A model generated the notes under the pieces. That model was not told the origin of the DNA. It saw only the letters and a program-made list of their open reading frames with translations, and did no database searches. Below, piece by piece: positions 24,301-38,331 of a stretch of DNA of 64,000 nt. A program made the translations under genes and the position numbers. The stretch comes from Arenicola marina (taxonomy: Eukaryota; Annelida; Polychaeta; Arenicolidae), in the NCBI GenBank assembly GCA_964019135.1, contig OZ025248.1, positions 48,849,670 to 48,913,669 of the forward strand, written 5' to 3'. Within the stretch, counting starts at the first letter, position 1. Each line of letters opens with the position of its first letter.

Positions 24301-27300
24301 TCTACTAGAGACTCCTACGCTGAGGGATGTATACCTCTCCGTACCTACCTTCTTCCACTAGAGACTCCCACGCTGAGGGATGTATACCTCTCCGTACCTA
24401 CCTTCTTCCACTAGAGACTCCCACGCTGAGGGATGTATACCTCTCCGTACCCACCTTTTTTCACTAGAGACTCCCACGCTGAGGGATGTATACCTCTCCG
24501 TACCTACCTTCTTCTACTAGAGACTCCCACGCTGAGGGATGTATACCTCTCCGTACCTACCTTCTTCCACTAGAGACTCCCACGCTGAGGGATGTATACC
24601 TCTCCGTACCCACCTTCTTTCACTAGAGACTCCCACGCTGAGGGATGTATACCTCTCCGTACCTACCTTCTTCCACTAGAGACTCCCACGCTGAGGGATG
24701 TATACCTCTCCGTACCTACCTTCTTCCACTAGAGACTCCCACGCTCAGGGATGTATACTTTTCCGTACCTACCTTCTTCCACTAGAGACTCCCACGCTGA
24801 GGGATGTATACCTCTCCGTACCTACCTTCTTCCACTAGAGACTCCTACGCTGAGGGATGTATACCTCTCCGTACCTACCTTCTTCCACTAGAGACTCCCA
24901 CGCTCAGGGATGTATACCTCTCCGTACCTACCTTCTTCCACTAGAGACTCCCACGCTCAGGGATGTATACCTCTCCGTACCTACCTTCTTCCACTAGAGA
25001 CTCCCACGCTGAGGGATGTATACCTCTCCGTACCTACCTTCTTCCACCAGAGACTCCCACGCTGAGGGATGTATACCTCTCCGTACCTACCTTCTTCCAC
25101 TAGAGACTCCCACGGTGAGGGATGTATACCTCTCCGTACCTACCTTCTTCCACTAGAGACTCCCACGCTGAGGGATGTATACCTCTCCGTAACCACCTTC
25201 TTCCACTAGAGACTCCCACGCTCAGGGATGTATACCTCTCCGTACTCACCTTCTTTCACTAGAGACTCCCACGCTCAGGGATGTATACCTCTCCGTACCT
25301 ACCTTCTTCCACTAGAGACTCCCACGCTCAGGGATGTATACCTCTCCGTACCTACCTTCTTCCACTAGAGACTCCCACGCTCAGGGATGTATACCTCTCC
25401 GTACCTACCTTCTTCCACTAGAGACTCCCACGCTCAGGGATGTATACCTCTCCGTACCTACCTTCTTCCACTAGAGACTCCCACGCTGAGGGATGTATAC
25501 CTCTCCGTACCTACCTTCTTCCACTAGAGACTCCCACGCTGAGGGATGTATACCTCTCCGTACCTACCTTCTTCCACTAGAGACTCCCACGGTGAGGGAT
25601 GTATACCTCTCCGTACCTACCTTCTTCCACTAGAGACTCCCACGCTGAGGGATGTATACCTCTCCGTACCCACCTTCTTCCACTAGAGACTCCCACGCTC
25701 AGGGATGTATACCTCTCCGTACCCACCTTCTTTCACTAGAGACTCCCACGCTGAGGGATGTATACCTCTCCGTACCTACCTTCTTCCACTAGAGACTCCC
25801 ACGCTCAGGGATGTATACCTCTCCGTACCTACCTTCTTCCACTAGAGACTCCCACGCTGAGGGATGTATACCTCTCCGTACCTAACTTCTTCCACTAGAG
25901 ACTCCTACGCTGAGGGATGTATACCTCTCCGTACCTACCTTCTTCCACTAGAGACTCCCACGCTCAGGGATGTATACCTCTCCGTACCTACCTTCTTCCA
26001 CTAGAGACTCCCACGCTCAGGGATGTATACCTCTCCGTAACTACCTTCTTCCACTAGAGACTCCCACGCTGAGGGACGAGGGACGTGGATTAACGTACCC
26101 ACCTTCTTCCACTAGAGACTCCCACGCTGAGGGATGAGGGACGTGGATTAACGTACCCACCTTCTTCCACTAGAGACTCCCACGCTGAGGGACGAGGAAC
26201 GTGGATTAACGTACCCACCTTCTTCCACTAGAGACTCCCACGCTGAGGGATGAGGGACGTGGATTAACGTACCCACCTTCTTCCACTAGAGACTCCCACG
26301 CTGAGGGACGAGGGACGTGGATTAACGTACCCACCTTCTTCCACTAGAGACTCCCACGCTGAGGGACGAGGGACGTGGATTAACGTACCCACCTTCTTCC
26401 ACTAGAGAGTCCCACGCTGAGGGACGAGGGACGTGGATTAACGTACCCACCTTCTTCCACTAGAGACTCCCACGCTGAGGGATGAGGAACGTGGATTAAC
26501 GTACCCACCTTCTTCCACTAGAGACTCCCACGCTGAGGGATGAGGGACGTGGATTAACGTACCTACCTTCTTCCACTAGAGACTCCCACGCTGAGGGATG
26601 TATACCTCTCCGGACCTAACCTTCTTTCACTAGAGACTCCCACGCTGAGGGATGTATACCTCTCCGTACCTACCTTCTTCTACTCGAGACTCCCACGCTC
26701 AGGGATGTATACCTCTCCGTACCTACCTTCTTCCACTAAAGACTCCCACGCTGAGGGATGTATACCTCTCCGTACCCACCTTCTTTCACTAGAGACTCCC
26801 ACGCTGAGGGATGTATACCTCTCCGTACCCACCTTCTTTCACTAGAGACTCCCACGCTGAGGGATGTATACCTCTCCGTACCTACCTTCTTCCACTAAAG
26901 ACTCCCACGCTGAGGGATGTATACCTCTCCGTACCCACCTTCTTTCACTAGAGACTCCCACGCTGAGGGATGTATACCTCTCCGTACCCACCTTCTTCCA
27001 CTAAAGACTCCCACCCTGAGGGATGTATACCTCTCCGTACCCACCTTCTTTCACTAGAGACTCCCACGCTGAGGGATGTATACCTCTCCGTACCTACCTT
27101 CTTCTACTAGAGACTCCTACGCTGAGGGATGTATACCTCTCCGTACCTACCTTCTTCCACTAGAGACTCCCACGCTGAGGGATGTATACCTCTCCGTACC
27201 TACCTTCTTCCACTAGAGACTCCCACGCTGAGGGATGTATACCTCTCCGTACCCACCTTTTTTCACTAGAGACTCCCACGCTGAGGGATGTATACCTCTC

Positions 27301-30300
27301 CGTACCTACCTTCTTCTACTAGAGACTCCCACGCTGAGGGATGTATACCTCTCCGTACCTACCTTCTTCCACTAGAGACTCCCACGCTGAGGGATGTATA
27401 CCTCTCCGTACCCACCTTCTTTCACTAGAGACTCCCACGCTGAGGGATGTATACCTCTCCGTACCTACCTTCTTCCACTAGAGACTCCCACGCTGAGGGA
27501 TGTATACCTCTCCGTACCTACCTTCTTCCACTAGAGACTCCCACGCTCAGGGATGTATACTTTTCCGTACCTACCTTCTTCCACTAGAGACTCCCACGCT
27601 GAGGGATGTATACCTCTCCGTACCTACCTTCTTCCACTAGAGACTCCTACGCTGAGGGATGTATACCTCTCCGTACCTACCTTCTTCCACTAGAGACTCC
27701 CACGCTCAGGGATGTATACCTCTCCGTACCTACCTTCTTCCACTAGAGACTCCCACGCTCAGGGATGTATACCTCTCCGTACCTACCTTCTTCCACTAGA
27801 GACTCCCACGCTGAGGGATGTATACCTCTCCGTACCTACCTTCTTCCACCAGAGACTCCCACGCTGAGGGATGTATACCTCTCCGTACCTACCTTCTTCC
27901 ACTAGAGACTCCCACGCTGAGGGATGTATACCTCTCCGTACTCACCTTCTTTCACTAGAGACTCCCACGCTCAGGGATGTATACCTCTCCGTACCTACCT
28001 TCTTCCACTAGAGACTCCCACGCTCAGGGATGTATACCTCTCCGTACCTACCTTCTTCCACTAGAGACTCCCACGCTGAGGGATGTATACCTCTCCGTAC
28101 CTAACTTCTTCCACTAGAGACTCCTACGCTGAGGGATGTATACCTCTCCGTACCTACCTTCTTCCACTAGAGACTCCCACGCTCAGGGATGTATACCTCT
28201 CCGTACCTACCTTCTTCTACTAGAGACTCCCACGCTCAGGGATGTATACCTCTCCGTAACTACCTTCTTCCACTAGAGACTCCCACGCTGAGGGACGAGG
28301 GACGTGGATTAACGTACCCACCTTCTTCCACTAGAGACTCCCACGCTGAGGGATGAGGGACGTGGATTAACGTACCCACCTTCTTCCACTAGAGACTCCC
28401 ACGCTGAGGGACGAGGAACGTGGATTAACGTACCCACCTTCTTCCACTAGAGACTCCCACGCTGAGGGATGAGGGACGTGGATTAACGTACCCACCTTCT
28501 TCCACTAGAGACTCCCACGCTGAGGGACGAGGGACGTGGATTAACGTACCCACCTTCTTCCACTAGAGACTCCCACGCTGAGGGACGAGGGACGTGGATT
28601 AACGTACCCACCTTCTTCCACTAGAGAGTCCCACGCTGAGGGACGAGGGACGTGGATTAACGTACCCACCTTCTTCCACTAGAGACTCCCACGCTGAGGG
28701 ATGAGGAACGTGGATTAACGTACCCACCTTCTTCCACTAGAGACTCCCACGCTGAGGGATGAGGGACGTGGATTAACGTACCTACCTTCTTCCACTAGAG
28801 ACTCCCACGCTGAGGGATGTATACCTCTCCGGACCTAACCTTCTTTCACTAGAGACTCCCACGCTGAGGGATGTATACCTCTCCGTACCTACCTTCTTCT
28901 ACTCGAGACTCCCACGCTCAGGGATGTATACCTCTCCGTACCTACCTTCTTCCACTAAAGACTCCCACGCTGAGGGATGTATACCTCTCCGTACCCACCT
29001 TCTTTCACTAGAGACTCCCACGCTGAGGGATGTATACCTCTCCGTACCCACCTTCTTTCACTAGAGACTCCCACGCTGAGGGATGTATACCTCTCCGTAC
29101 CTACCTTCTTCCACTAAAGACTCCCACGCTGAGGGATGTATACCTCTCCGTACCCACCTTCTTTCACTAGAGACTCCCACGCTGAGGGATGTATACCTCT
29201 CCGTACCCACCTTCTTTCACTAGAGACTCCCACGCTGAGGGATGTATACCTCTCCGTACCTACCTTCTTCCACTAAAGACTCCCACCCTGAGGGATGTAT
29301 ACCTCTCCGTACCCACCTTCTTTCACTAGAGACTCCCACGCTGAGGGATGTATACCTCTCCGTACCTACCTTCTTCTACTAGAGACTCCTACGCTGAGGG
29401 ATGTATACCTCTCCGTACCTACCTTCTTCCACTAGAGACTCCCACGCTGAGGGATGTATACCTCTCCGTACCTACCTTCTTCCACTAGAGACTCCCACGC
29501 TGAGGGATGTATACCTCTCCGTACCCACCTTTTTTCACTAGAGACTCCCACGCTGAGGGATGTATACCTCTCCGTACCTACCTTCTTCTACTAGAGACTC
29601 CCACGCTGAGGGATGTATACCTCTCCGTACCTACCTTCTTCCACTAGAGACTCCCACGCTGAGGGATGTATACCTCTCCGTACCCACCTTCTTCCACTAG
29701 AGACTCCCACGCTGAGGGATGTATACCTCTCCGTACCTACCTTCTTCCACTAGAGACTCCCACGCTGAGGGATGTATACCTCTCCGTACCCACCTTCTTC
29801 CACTAGAGACTCCCACGCTCAGGGATGTATACCTCTCCGTACCCACCTTCTTCCACTAGAGACTCCTACGCTGAGGGATGTATACCTCTCCGTGCCTACC
29901 TTCTTCCACTAGAGACTCCCACGCTGAGGGATGTATACCTCTCCGTACCTAACCTTCTTCCACTAGAGACTCCCACGCTCAGGGATGTATACCTCTCCGT
30001 ACCCACCTTCTTTCACTAGAGACTCCCACGCTGAGGGATGTATACCTCTCCGTACCTACCTTCTTCCACTAGAGACTCCCACGCTGAGGGATGTATACCT
30101 CTCCGTACCCACCTTCTTCCACTAGAGACTCCTACGCTGAGGGATGTATACCTCTCCGTACCTACCTTCTTCCACTAGAGACTCCCACGCTGAGGGATGT
30201 ATACCTCTCCGTACCTACCTTCTTCCACTAGAGACTCCCACGCTGAGGGATGTATACCTCTCCGTACCCACCTTCTTCCACTAGAGACTCCCACGCTCAG

Positions 30301-32977
30301 GGATGTATACCTCTCCGTACCTACCTTCTTCCACTAGAGACTCCCACGCTGAGGGATGTATACCTCTCCGTACCCACCTTCTTCCACTAGAGACTCCCAC
30401 GCTGAGGGATGTATACCTCTCCGTACCCACCTTCTTCCACTAGAGACTCCTACGCTGAGGGATGTATACCTCTCCGTACCTACCTTCTTCCACTAGAGAC
30501 TCCCACGCTGAGGGATGTATACCTCTCCGTACCTAACCTTCTTCCACTAGAGACTCCCACGCTCAGGGATGTATACCTCTCCGTACCCACCTTCTTTCAC
30601 TAGAGACTCCCACGCTGAGGGATGTATACCTCTCCGTACCTACCTTCTTCCACTAGAGACTCCCACGCTGAGGGATGTATACCTCTCCGTACCTACCTTC
30701 TTCCACTAGAGACTCCCACGCTGAGGGATGTATACCTCTCCGTACCCACCTTCTTTCACTAGAGACTCCCACGCTGAGGGATGTATACCTCTCCGTACCT
30801 ACCTTCTTCCACTAGAGACTCCCACGCTGAGGGATGTATACCTCTCCGTACCTACCTTCTTCCACTAGAGACTCCCACGCTGAGGGATGTATACCTCTCC
30901 GTACCTACCTTCTTCCACTAGAGACTCCCACGCTGAGGGATGTATACCTCTCCGTACCCACCTTCTTTCACTAGAGACTCCCACGCTGAGGGATGTATAC
31001 CTCTCCGTACCTACCTTCTTCCACTAGAGACTCCTACGCTGAGGGATGTATACCTCTCCGTACCTACCTTCTTCCACTAGAGACTCCCACGCTGAGGGAT
31101 GTATACCTCTCCGTACCTACCTTCTTCCACTAGAGACTCCCACGCTGAGGGATGTATACCTCTCCGTACCCACCTTCTTTCACTAGACTCCCACGCTGAG
31201 GGATGTATACCTCTCCGTACCTACCTTCTTCCACTAGAGACTCCCACGCTGAGGGATGTATACCTCTCCGTACCCACCTTCTTTCACTAGAGACTCCCAC
31301 GCTCAGGGATGTATACCTCTCCGTACCTACCTTCTTCCACTAGAGACTCCTACGCTGAGGGATGTATACCTCTCCGTACCTACCTTCTTCCACTAGAGAC
31401 TCCCACGCTGAGGGATGTATACCTCTCCGTACCTACCTTCTTCCACTAGAGACTCCCACGCTGAGGGATGTATACCTCTCCGTACCTACCTTCTTCCACT
31501 AGAGACTCCCACGCTGAGGGATGTATACCTCTCCGTACCTACCTTCTTCCACTAGAGACTCCCACGCTGAGGGATGTATACCTCTCCGTACCTACCTTCT
31601 TCCACTAGAGACTCCCACGCTCAGGGATGTATACCTCTCCGTACCTAACCTTCTTCCACTAGAGACTCCCACGCTGAGGGATGAGGGACGTGGATTAACG
31701 TACCCACCTTCTTCCACTAAAGACTCCCACGCTGAGGGACGAGGGACGTGGATTAACGTACCCACCTTCTTCCACTAGAGACTCCCACGCTGAGGGATGT
31801 ATACCTCTCCGTACCCACCTTCTTCCACTAGAGACTCCCACGCTGAGGGATGTATACCTCTCCGTACATATCTTCTTCCACTAGAGACTCCCACGCTGAG
31901 GGACGAGGGACGTGGATTAACGTACCTATCTTCTTCCACGAGAGACTCCCACGCTGAGGGACGAGGGACGTGGATTAACGTACCTATCTTCTTCCACTAG
32001 AGACTCCCACGCTGAGGGACGAGGGACGTGGATTAACGTACCTACCTTCTTCCACTAGAGACTCCCACGCTGAGGGATGAGGGACGTGGATTAACGTACC
32101 TACCTTCTTCCACTAGAGACTCCCACGCTGAGGGACGAGGGACGTGGATTAACGTACCCACCTTCTTCCACTAGAGACTCCCACGCTGAGGGATGAGGGA
32201 CGTGGATTAACGTACCTACCTTCTTCCACTAGAGACTCCCACGCTGAGGGATGAGGAACGTGGATTAACGTACCTACCTTCTTCCACTAGAGACTCCCAC
32301 GCTGAGGGATGAGGGACGTGGATTAACGTACCTACCTTCTTCCACTAGAGACTCCCACGCTGAGGGACGAGGGACGTGGATTAACGTACCTACCTTCTTC
32401 CACTAGAGACTCCCACGCTGAGGGATGAGGGACGTGGATTAACGTACCTACCTTCTTCCACTAGAGACTCCCACGCTGAGGGACGAGGGACGTGGATTAA
32501 CGTACCCACCTTCTTCCACTAGAGACTCCCACGCTGAGGGATGAGGGACGTGGATTAACGTACCTACCTTCTTCCACTAGAGACTCCCACGCTGAGGGAT
32601 GAGGGACGTGGATTAACGTACCTACCTTCTTCCACTAGAGACTCCCACGCTGAGGGACGAGGGACGTGGATTAACGTACCTACCTTCTTCCACTAGAGAC
32701 TCCCACGCTGAGGGACGTGATTAACGTACCTACCTTCTTCCACTAGAGACTCCCACGCTGAGGGATGAGGAACGTGGATTAACGTACCTACCTTCTTCCA
32801 CTAGAGACTCCCACGCTGAGGGATGAGGAACGTGGATTAACGTACCTACCTTCTTCCACTAGAGACTCCCACGCTGAGGGATGAGGGACGTGGATTAACG
32901 TACCTACCTTCTTCCACTAGAGACTCCCACGCTGAGGGATGAGGAACGTGGATTAACGTACCTACCTTCTTCCACTA
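21389..32977. repeat. 11.6-kb mosaic minisatellite of 53-bp and 58-bp units with higher-order structure
   Basis: All units share CTAGAGACTCCCACGCTGAG and end with ACCTTCTTCCA. They differ in the middle: type A (53 bp) has TATACCTCTCCGTACC and type B (58 bp) has AGGGACGTGGATTAACGTACC. Type B predominates at about 21.46-22.14, 23.26-23.79, 26.06-26.59, 28.28-28.80 and 31.9-32.98 kb, with type A between. Rare variants (CTAGAGAGTCCC; TCCGGACCTAACC; TACTCGAGACT; CCGTAACTACC) recur in the same order 2802 bp and then 2219 bp apart, so a block of about 2.8 kb is present in three partly deleted copies. The 58-bp period, the mixture of types and the stops prevent long coding frames. Confidence 0.96.
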
Positions 32978-33221
32978 ATGACACGTACTCCACCCCGCCT
33001 CACAGGTACCAATCCTCGATTCCGACGAAGACCCACAGCTGACATTATCAAAGCCAATGTTTTATTCCGTTCTTGGAATTCTTGGCAAAACAAGAACTAT
33101 ACAACTGTGTCTTAACAACAACTTAACTAGAATACCTCATTGCGATTCAATGCAATGAAACGAATATCGGAGGCGAACCCGGGACTTCGTTCTGAGAATC
33201 GAGGAATGGTGCAGTAATTTT
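32978..33221. other. Short spacer between arrays
   Basis: Unique sequence follows the 53/58-bp array. A B-box-like GGGTTCGCCTCC is present on the minus strand near 33171-33182, but no A box or cloverleaf is visible. Nothing else can be supported. Confidence 0.35.
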
Positions 33222-33380
33222 ATGAAAATCTCCCTCCACTTCTCCTTTAAAAAAAAGTTTTTGGGAGTTCTTGTGACGGTTGCTTTGTTTTTTGTATCTG
33301 CTAATTGTATTCAAGCGCAGGATTTAAAAAAAGAAATTGAGGAAAATCTGATGACAAGAAAAAAACTGTTGTTTGCTTAA
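33222..33380 (+). CDS. Candidate small secreted peptide (52 codons), unrecognised
   Basis: The frame starts MKISLHFSFKKKF, continues with a hydrophobic run (LGVLVTVALFFVSA), and has a plausible signal-peptidase site after CIQA (res. 29-32). A short charged tail follows, QDLKKEIEENLMTRKKLLFA, then TAA. The basic n-region, hydrophobic core and small residues before the cut are the usual signal-peptide layout. The start context is weak (T at -3). It is short enough to arise by chance, and it could also be a 5' exon, although no strong donor is seen. It sits in a 670-bp island between two large arrays. I do not recognise a family and assign no function. Confidence 0.3.
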   Translation: MKISLHFSFKKKFLGVLVTVALFFVSANCIQAQDLKKEIEENLMTRKKLLFA

Positions 33381-33428
33381 AAGAGCCCGATCACCCCTCC
33401 CCCCACCCCCGATAAAACCGCCATTTGC

Positions 33429-33439
33429 CAAGATGGCGG
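33429..33439 (+). promoter_or_regulatory. YY1-type motif
   Basis: CAAGATGGCGG matches the core of the YY1 consensus, often found at transcription starts. No gene can be attached to it here, so the call rests on the motif alone. Confidence 0.25.
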
Positions 33440-33649
33440 GAAAAACTAGCAATCATGTTCAATACGTCGATAACTAAGAGGCATAAAAGAACAGTTATAT
33501 TGATCCTTATACATGTTTTCCGGTTCGGTTAGTACTGTGTGCCTGAATGATTGGTTTATTTGCAAAAGGCCACCGGCCAAAGTGCCTGCACAATACATTT
33601 TGGTGGGTACATACATACACCAGCCACCCACCAGTGTGAGCCACTCCAC

Positions 33650-36600
33650 TCACCTACAAGCACCAGCAACACTGACTCACCGACAACCACCAGTCACAAT
33701 GACCCACCACATTGACCGACAACCACCAGCTGCATTGACCCACCACCCTCACCGACAACCACCAGTCACACTGGCACACCACACTCACCGACAACCACCA
33801 GTCACACTGGCACACCCCACTCACCGACAACCACCAGTCACACTGACCCAACATACTCCCCGACAACCACCAGTCACACTTACTCACCCCACTCACCGAC
33901 AACCACCAGTCACACTGACCCAACATACTCCCCGACAACCACCAGTCACACTTACTCACCCCACTCACCGACAACCACCAGTCACACTGACCCAACATAC
34001 TCCCCGACAACCACCAGTAACACTGGCACACCAAACTCACCGACAACCACCAGTCACACTTACTCACCCCACTCACCAATAACCACCAGTCACACTGACC
34101 CAACATACTCCCCGACAATCATCAGTCACACTGGCACACCAAACTCACCGACAACCACCAGCCACACTGACCCACCACACTCACCGACAACCACCAGTCA
34201 CACTGACTCACCCCACTCACCGACAACCAAGAGTCACACTGACCCACCACACTCACCGACACCCAAAAGTCACACTGACCCACCACACTGACGGACAACA
34301 GCCAGTCACACTGACCCACCACCCTCACCGACAACCACCAGTCACACTGACCCACCACACTGACCGACAACCACTAGTCCCACTGACTCACCCTACTCAC
34401 CGACAACCACCAGCCGCATTGACCCACCACCCTCACCGACAACCGCCAGTCACACTGGCACACCAAACTCACCGATAACCACCAGTCACACTGACTCACC
34501 CCACTCACCGACAATCACTAGTCACACTGATCCACCACACTCACTGACAACCACCAGTCACACTGGCACACCAAACTCACCGACAACCACCAGTCACACT
34601 GACCCACCACCCTCACCGACAACCACCAGTCACAATGGCCCACCACGCTGACAGACAACCACCAGTCACACTGACCCACCACACTCACCGACAACCACCA
34701 GTCACACTGACTCACCCCACTCACCGACAACCACCAGTCACACTGACCCACCAACTCACCGACAACCACCAGTCACACTGACCCACCACCCTCACCGACA
34801 ACCACCAGTCACAATGGCCCACCACACTGACCGACAACCACCAGTCACACTGGCCCACCACCCTCACCGACAACCACCAGTCACACTGGCACACCAAACG
34901 CACCGACAACCACCAGTCACACTGACCCACCACACTCACCGACAACCACCAGTCACAATGGCCCACCATACTGACCGACAACCACCAGTCACACTGACCC
35001 ACCACCCTCACCGACACCCACCAGTCACACTGGCACACCAAACTCACCGACAACCACCAGTCACACTGACCCACCACACTCACCGACAACCACCAGTCAC
35101 ACGGACTCACCCCACTCACCGACAACCACCAGTCACAATGGCCCACCACACTGACCGACAACCACCAGTCACACTAGCACACCACACTCACCGACCACCA
35201 CCAGTCACACTTACTCACCCCACTCACCGATAATCACCAGTCACACTGACCCAACATACTCCCCGACAACCACCAGTCACCCTTACTCACCCCACTCACC
35301 GACAACCACCAGTCACATTGACCCAACATACTCCCCGACAACTACCAGTAACACTGGCACACCAAACTCACCGACAACCACCAGTCACACTTACTCACCC
35401 CACTCACCGATAACCACCAGTCACACTGACCCACCACACTCACCGACAACCAACAGTCACACTGACTCACCCCACTGACCGACAACCACCAGTCACAATG
35501 GCCCACCATACTGAGCGACAACCACCAGTCACACTGACCCACCACCCTCACCGACAACCACCAGTCACACTGGCACACCAAACTCACCGACAACCACCAG
35601 TCACACTGACCCACCACACTCACCGACAACCACCAGTCACACGGACTCACCCCACTCACCGACAACCACCAGTCACAATGGCCCACCACACTGACCGACA
35701 ACCACCAGTCACACTGACCCACCACACTCACCGACAACCACCAGTCACACTGACTCACCCCACACACCGACAACCACCAGTCACACTGACCCATCACACT
35801 CAACAACAACCACCAGTCACACCGACAACCACCAGTCACACTGACTCATCCCACTCACCGACAACCACCAGTCACAATGGCCCACCACACGGACCGACAA
35901 CCACCAGTCACACTGACCCACCACACTCACCGACAACCACCAGTCACAATGACCACCACACTCACCGACAACCACCGGTCACACTGACTTACCCCACTCA
36001 CCGACAACCACCAGTCACACTGACCCACCACATTCACTGACAACCACCAGTCACAATGACCCACCACACTGACCGACAACCACCAGCTGCACTGACCCAC
36101 CACCCTCACCGACAACCACCAGTCACACTGGCACACCAAACTCACCGACAACCACCAGTCACACTGGCACACCCCACTCACCGACAACCACCAGTCACAC
36201 TTACTCACCCCACTCACCGACAACCACCAGTCACACTGACCCAACATACTGACAGACAACCACCAGTCACACTGACTCACCCCATTCACCGACAACCACC
36301 AGTCACACTGACCCACCACACTCACCGACAACCACCAGTCACAATGACCCACCACACTGACCGACAGCCACCAGTCACACTGACCCAACATACTCCCCGA
36401 CAACCACCAGTCACACTTACTCACCCCACTCACCGACAACCACCAGTCACACTGAGCCAACATACTCCCCGACAACCACCAGTCACACTGGCACACCCAA
36501 CTCGCCGACAGCCACCAGTCAAACTTACTCACCCCACTCATCGACAACCACCAGTCACACTGACCCAACATACTCCCCGACAACCACCAGTCACACTTAC

Positions 36601-37820
36601 TCACCCCACTCACCGACAGCCACCAGTCACACTGACCCAACATACTCCCCGACAACCAACAGTCACACTTACTCACCCCACTCACCGACAACCACCAGTC
36701 ACACTGACTCACCCCATTCACCGACAACCACCAGCTGCATTGACCCACCACCCTCACCGACAACCACCAGTCACACTGGCACACCAAACTCACCGACAAC
36801 GACCAGTCACACTGATCGACCCCACTCACCGACAACCACCAGTCACACTGACTCACCCCACTCACCGACAACCACCAGTCATACTTACCCACCCCACTCA
36901 CCGACAACCACCAGTCACACTGACCCACCACACTCACCGACAACCACCAGTCACACTGACTCACCCCACTCACCGACAACCACCAGTCACACTGGCACAC
37001 CAAACTCACCGACAACCACCTGCTGCATTGACCCACCACACTCACCGACAACCACCAGTCACACTGGCACACCAAACTCACCGACAACCACCAGTCACAC
37101 TTACTCACCCCACTCACCGACAACCACCAGTCACACTGACCCAACTTACTCCCCGACAACCACCAGTCACACTTACTCACCCCACTCACCGACAACCACC
37201 AGTCACACTGACCCAACATACTCCCCGACAACCACCAGTCACACTGACCCAACATACTCCGCGACAACCACCAGTCACACTTACTCACCCCACTCACCGA
37301 CAACCACCAGTCACACTGACCCAACTTACTCCCCGACAACCACCAGTCACACTGATCCAACATACTCCCCGACAACCACCAGTCACACTTACTCACCCCA
37401 CTCACCGACAACCACCAGTCACACTGACCCAACATACACCCCGACAACCACCAGTCACACTGGCACACCAAACTCACCGACAACCACCAGTCACACTGAT
37501 CCAACATACTCCCCGACAACCACCAGTCACACTGACCCAACATACTCCCCGACAACCACCAGTCACACTGACCCAACTTACTCCCCGACAACCACCAGTC
37601 ACACTGATCCAACATACCCCCCGACAACCACCAGTCACACTGACCCAACATACTCCCCGACAACCACCAGTCACACTGACCCAACATACTCCCCGACAAC
37701 CACCAGTCACACTTACTCACCCCACTCACCGACAACCACCAGTCACACTGACCCAACATACTCCCCGACAACCACCAGTCACACTGACCCACCCCTCTCC
37801 CCGACAACCACCAGTCACAC
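33650..37820. repeat. 36-bp minisatellite, about 115 copies
   Basis: The unit is ACCGACAACCACCAGTCACA followed by a variable half (CTGACCCACCACACTC, CTTACTCACCCCACTC, CTGACCCAACATACTCCC, CTGGCACACCAAACTC). The period is 36 bp, i.e. 12 codons. Frames are therefore open for hundreds of codons on both strands (for example 36056-37972 plus and 35927-37807 minus). The plus frame reads as a His/Pro/Thr-rich 12-mer and the minus frame as a Cys/Trp-rich one. The several half-unit variants alternate in short runs that are themselves repeated. I see no start context, signal or unique coding flank that would support a protein. Confidence 0.95.
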
Positions 37821-38300
37821 GAATTTTGGGGGACAGACAGAAACTGATAATGTTAACAAAACGTTCATGCGTTATCAAGTGTATTTTCATACAACACGGC
37901 AGCACTGCTCATATATCGATGACGCCGTACGGGATAATGCCAATTTCCTTGATTATTGGGGGCAAAAGCTAGTGGGTGTGGGGGGGGGGGGGGGGGGGCG
38001 GATGGAGATGCCAAGGGGTAATTCCGGTTTTCGGGAATGGGCTTTTCATTTCACCTTAAAGTGGGAATGAGGACAGTAATTCATCGTGGACTGGTAATAT
38101 TAATTAGCCGACCTTCATAATTAAGGATAGTCATTCATCGTGAAACAGGAATTTCAATACTAAAGAATCCGAAAAGCGTAAATTTACCGATATCCGTGAT
38201 CCACTGATCAATACTGGTCACAGATAAATTATCTAGCCATATAGGGAGGTTTTTTGTGGAGGCCTAATTTTGCTTTTCACATTGTGGCTCGCTTTGTTCT

Positions 38301-38331
<31 letters not shown>

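Noticed and set aside
21389..32977. CRISPR-like array (regular repeats of about 53 bp)
   Set aside because: The whole period is conserved with no unique spacers, the host is eukaryotic, and no cas-like genes are present. It is a minisatellite.
33171..33182. tRNA gene or SINE suggested by GGGTTCGCCTCC on the minus strand
   Set aside because: No A box at a suitable distance and no cloverleaf can be drawn around it.
35927..37972. Open frames of more than 600 codons on both strands of the 36-bp array
   Set aside because: The period is divisible by three, so any stop-free unit opens a long frame. Two strands and several frames are open over the same bases, and there is no unique coding flank or start context.
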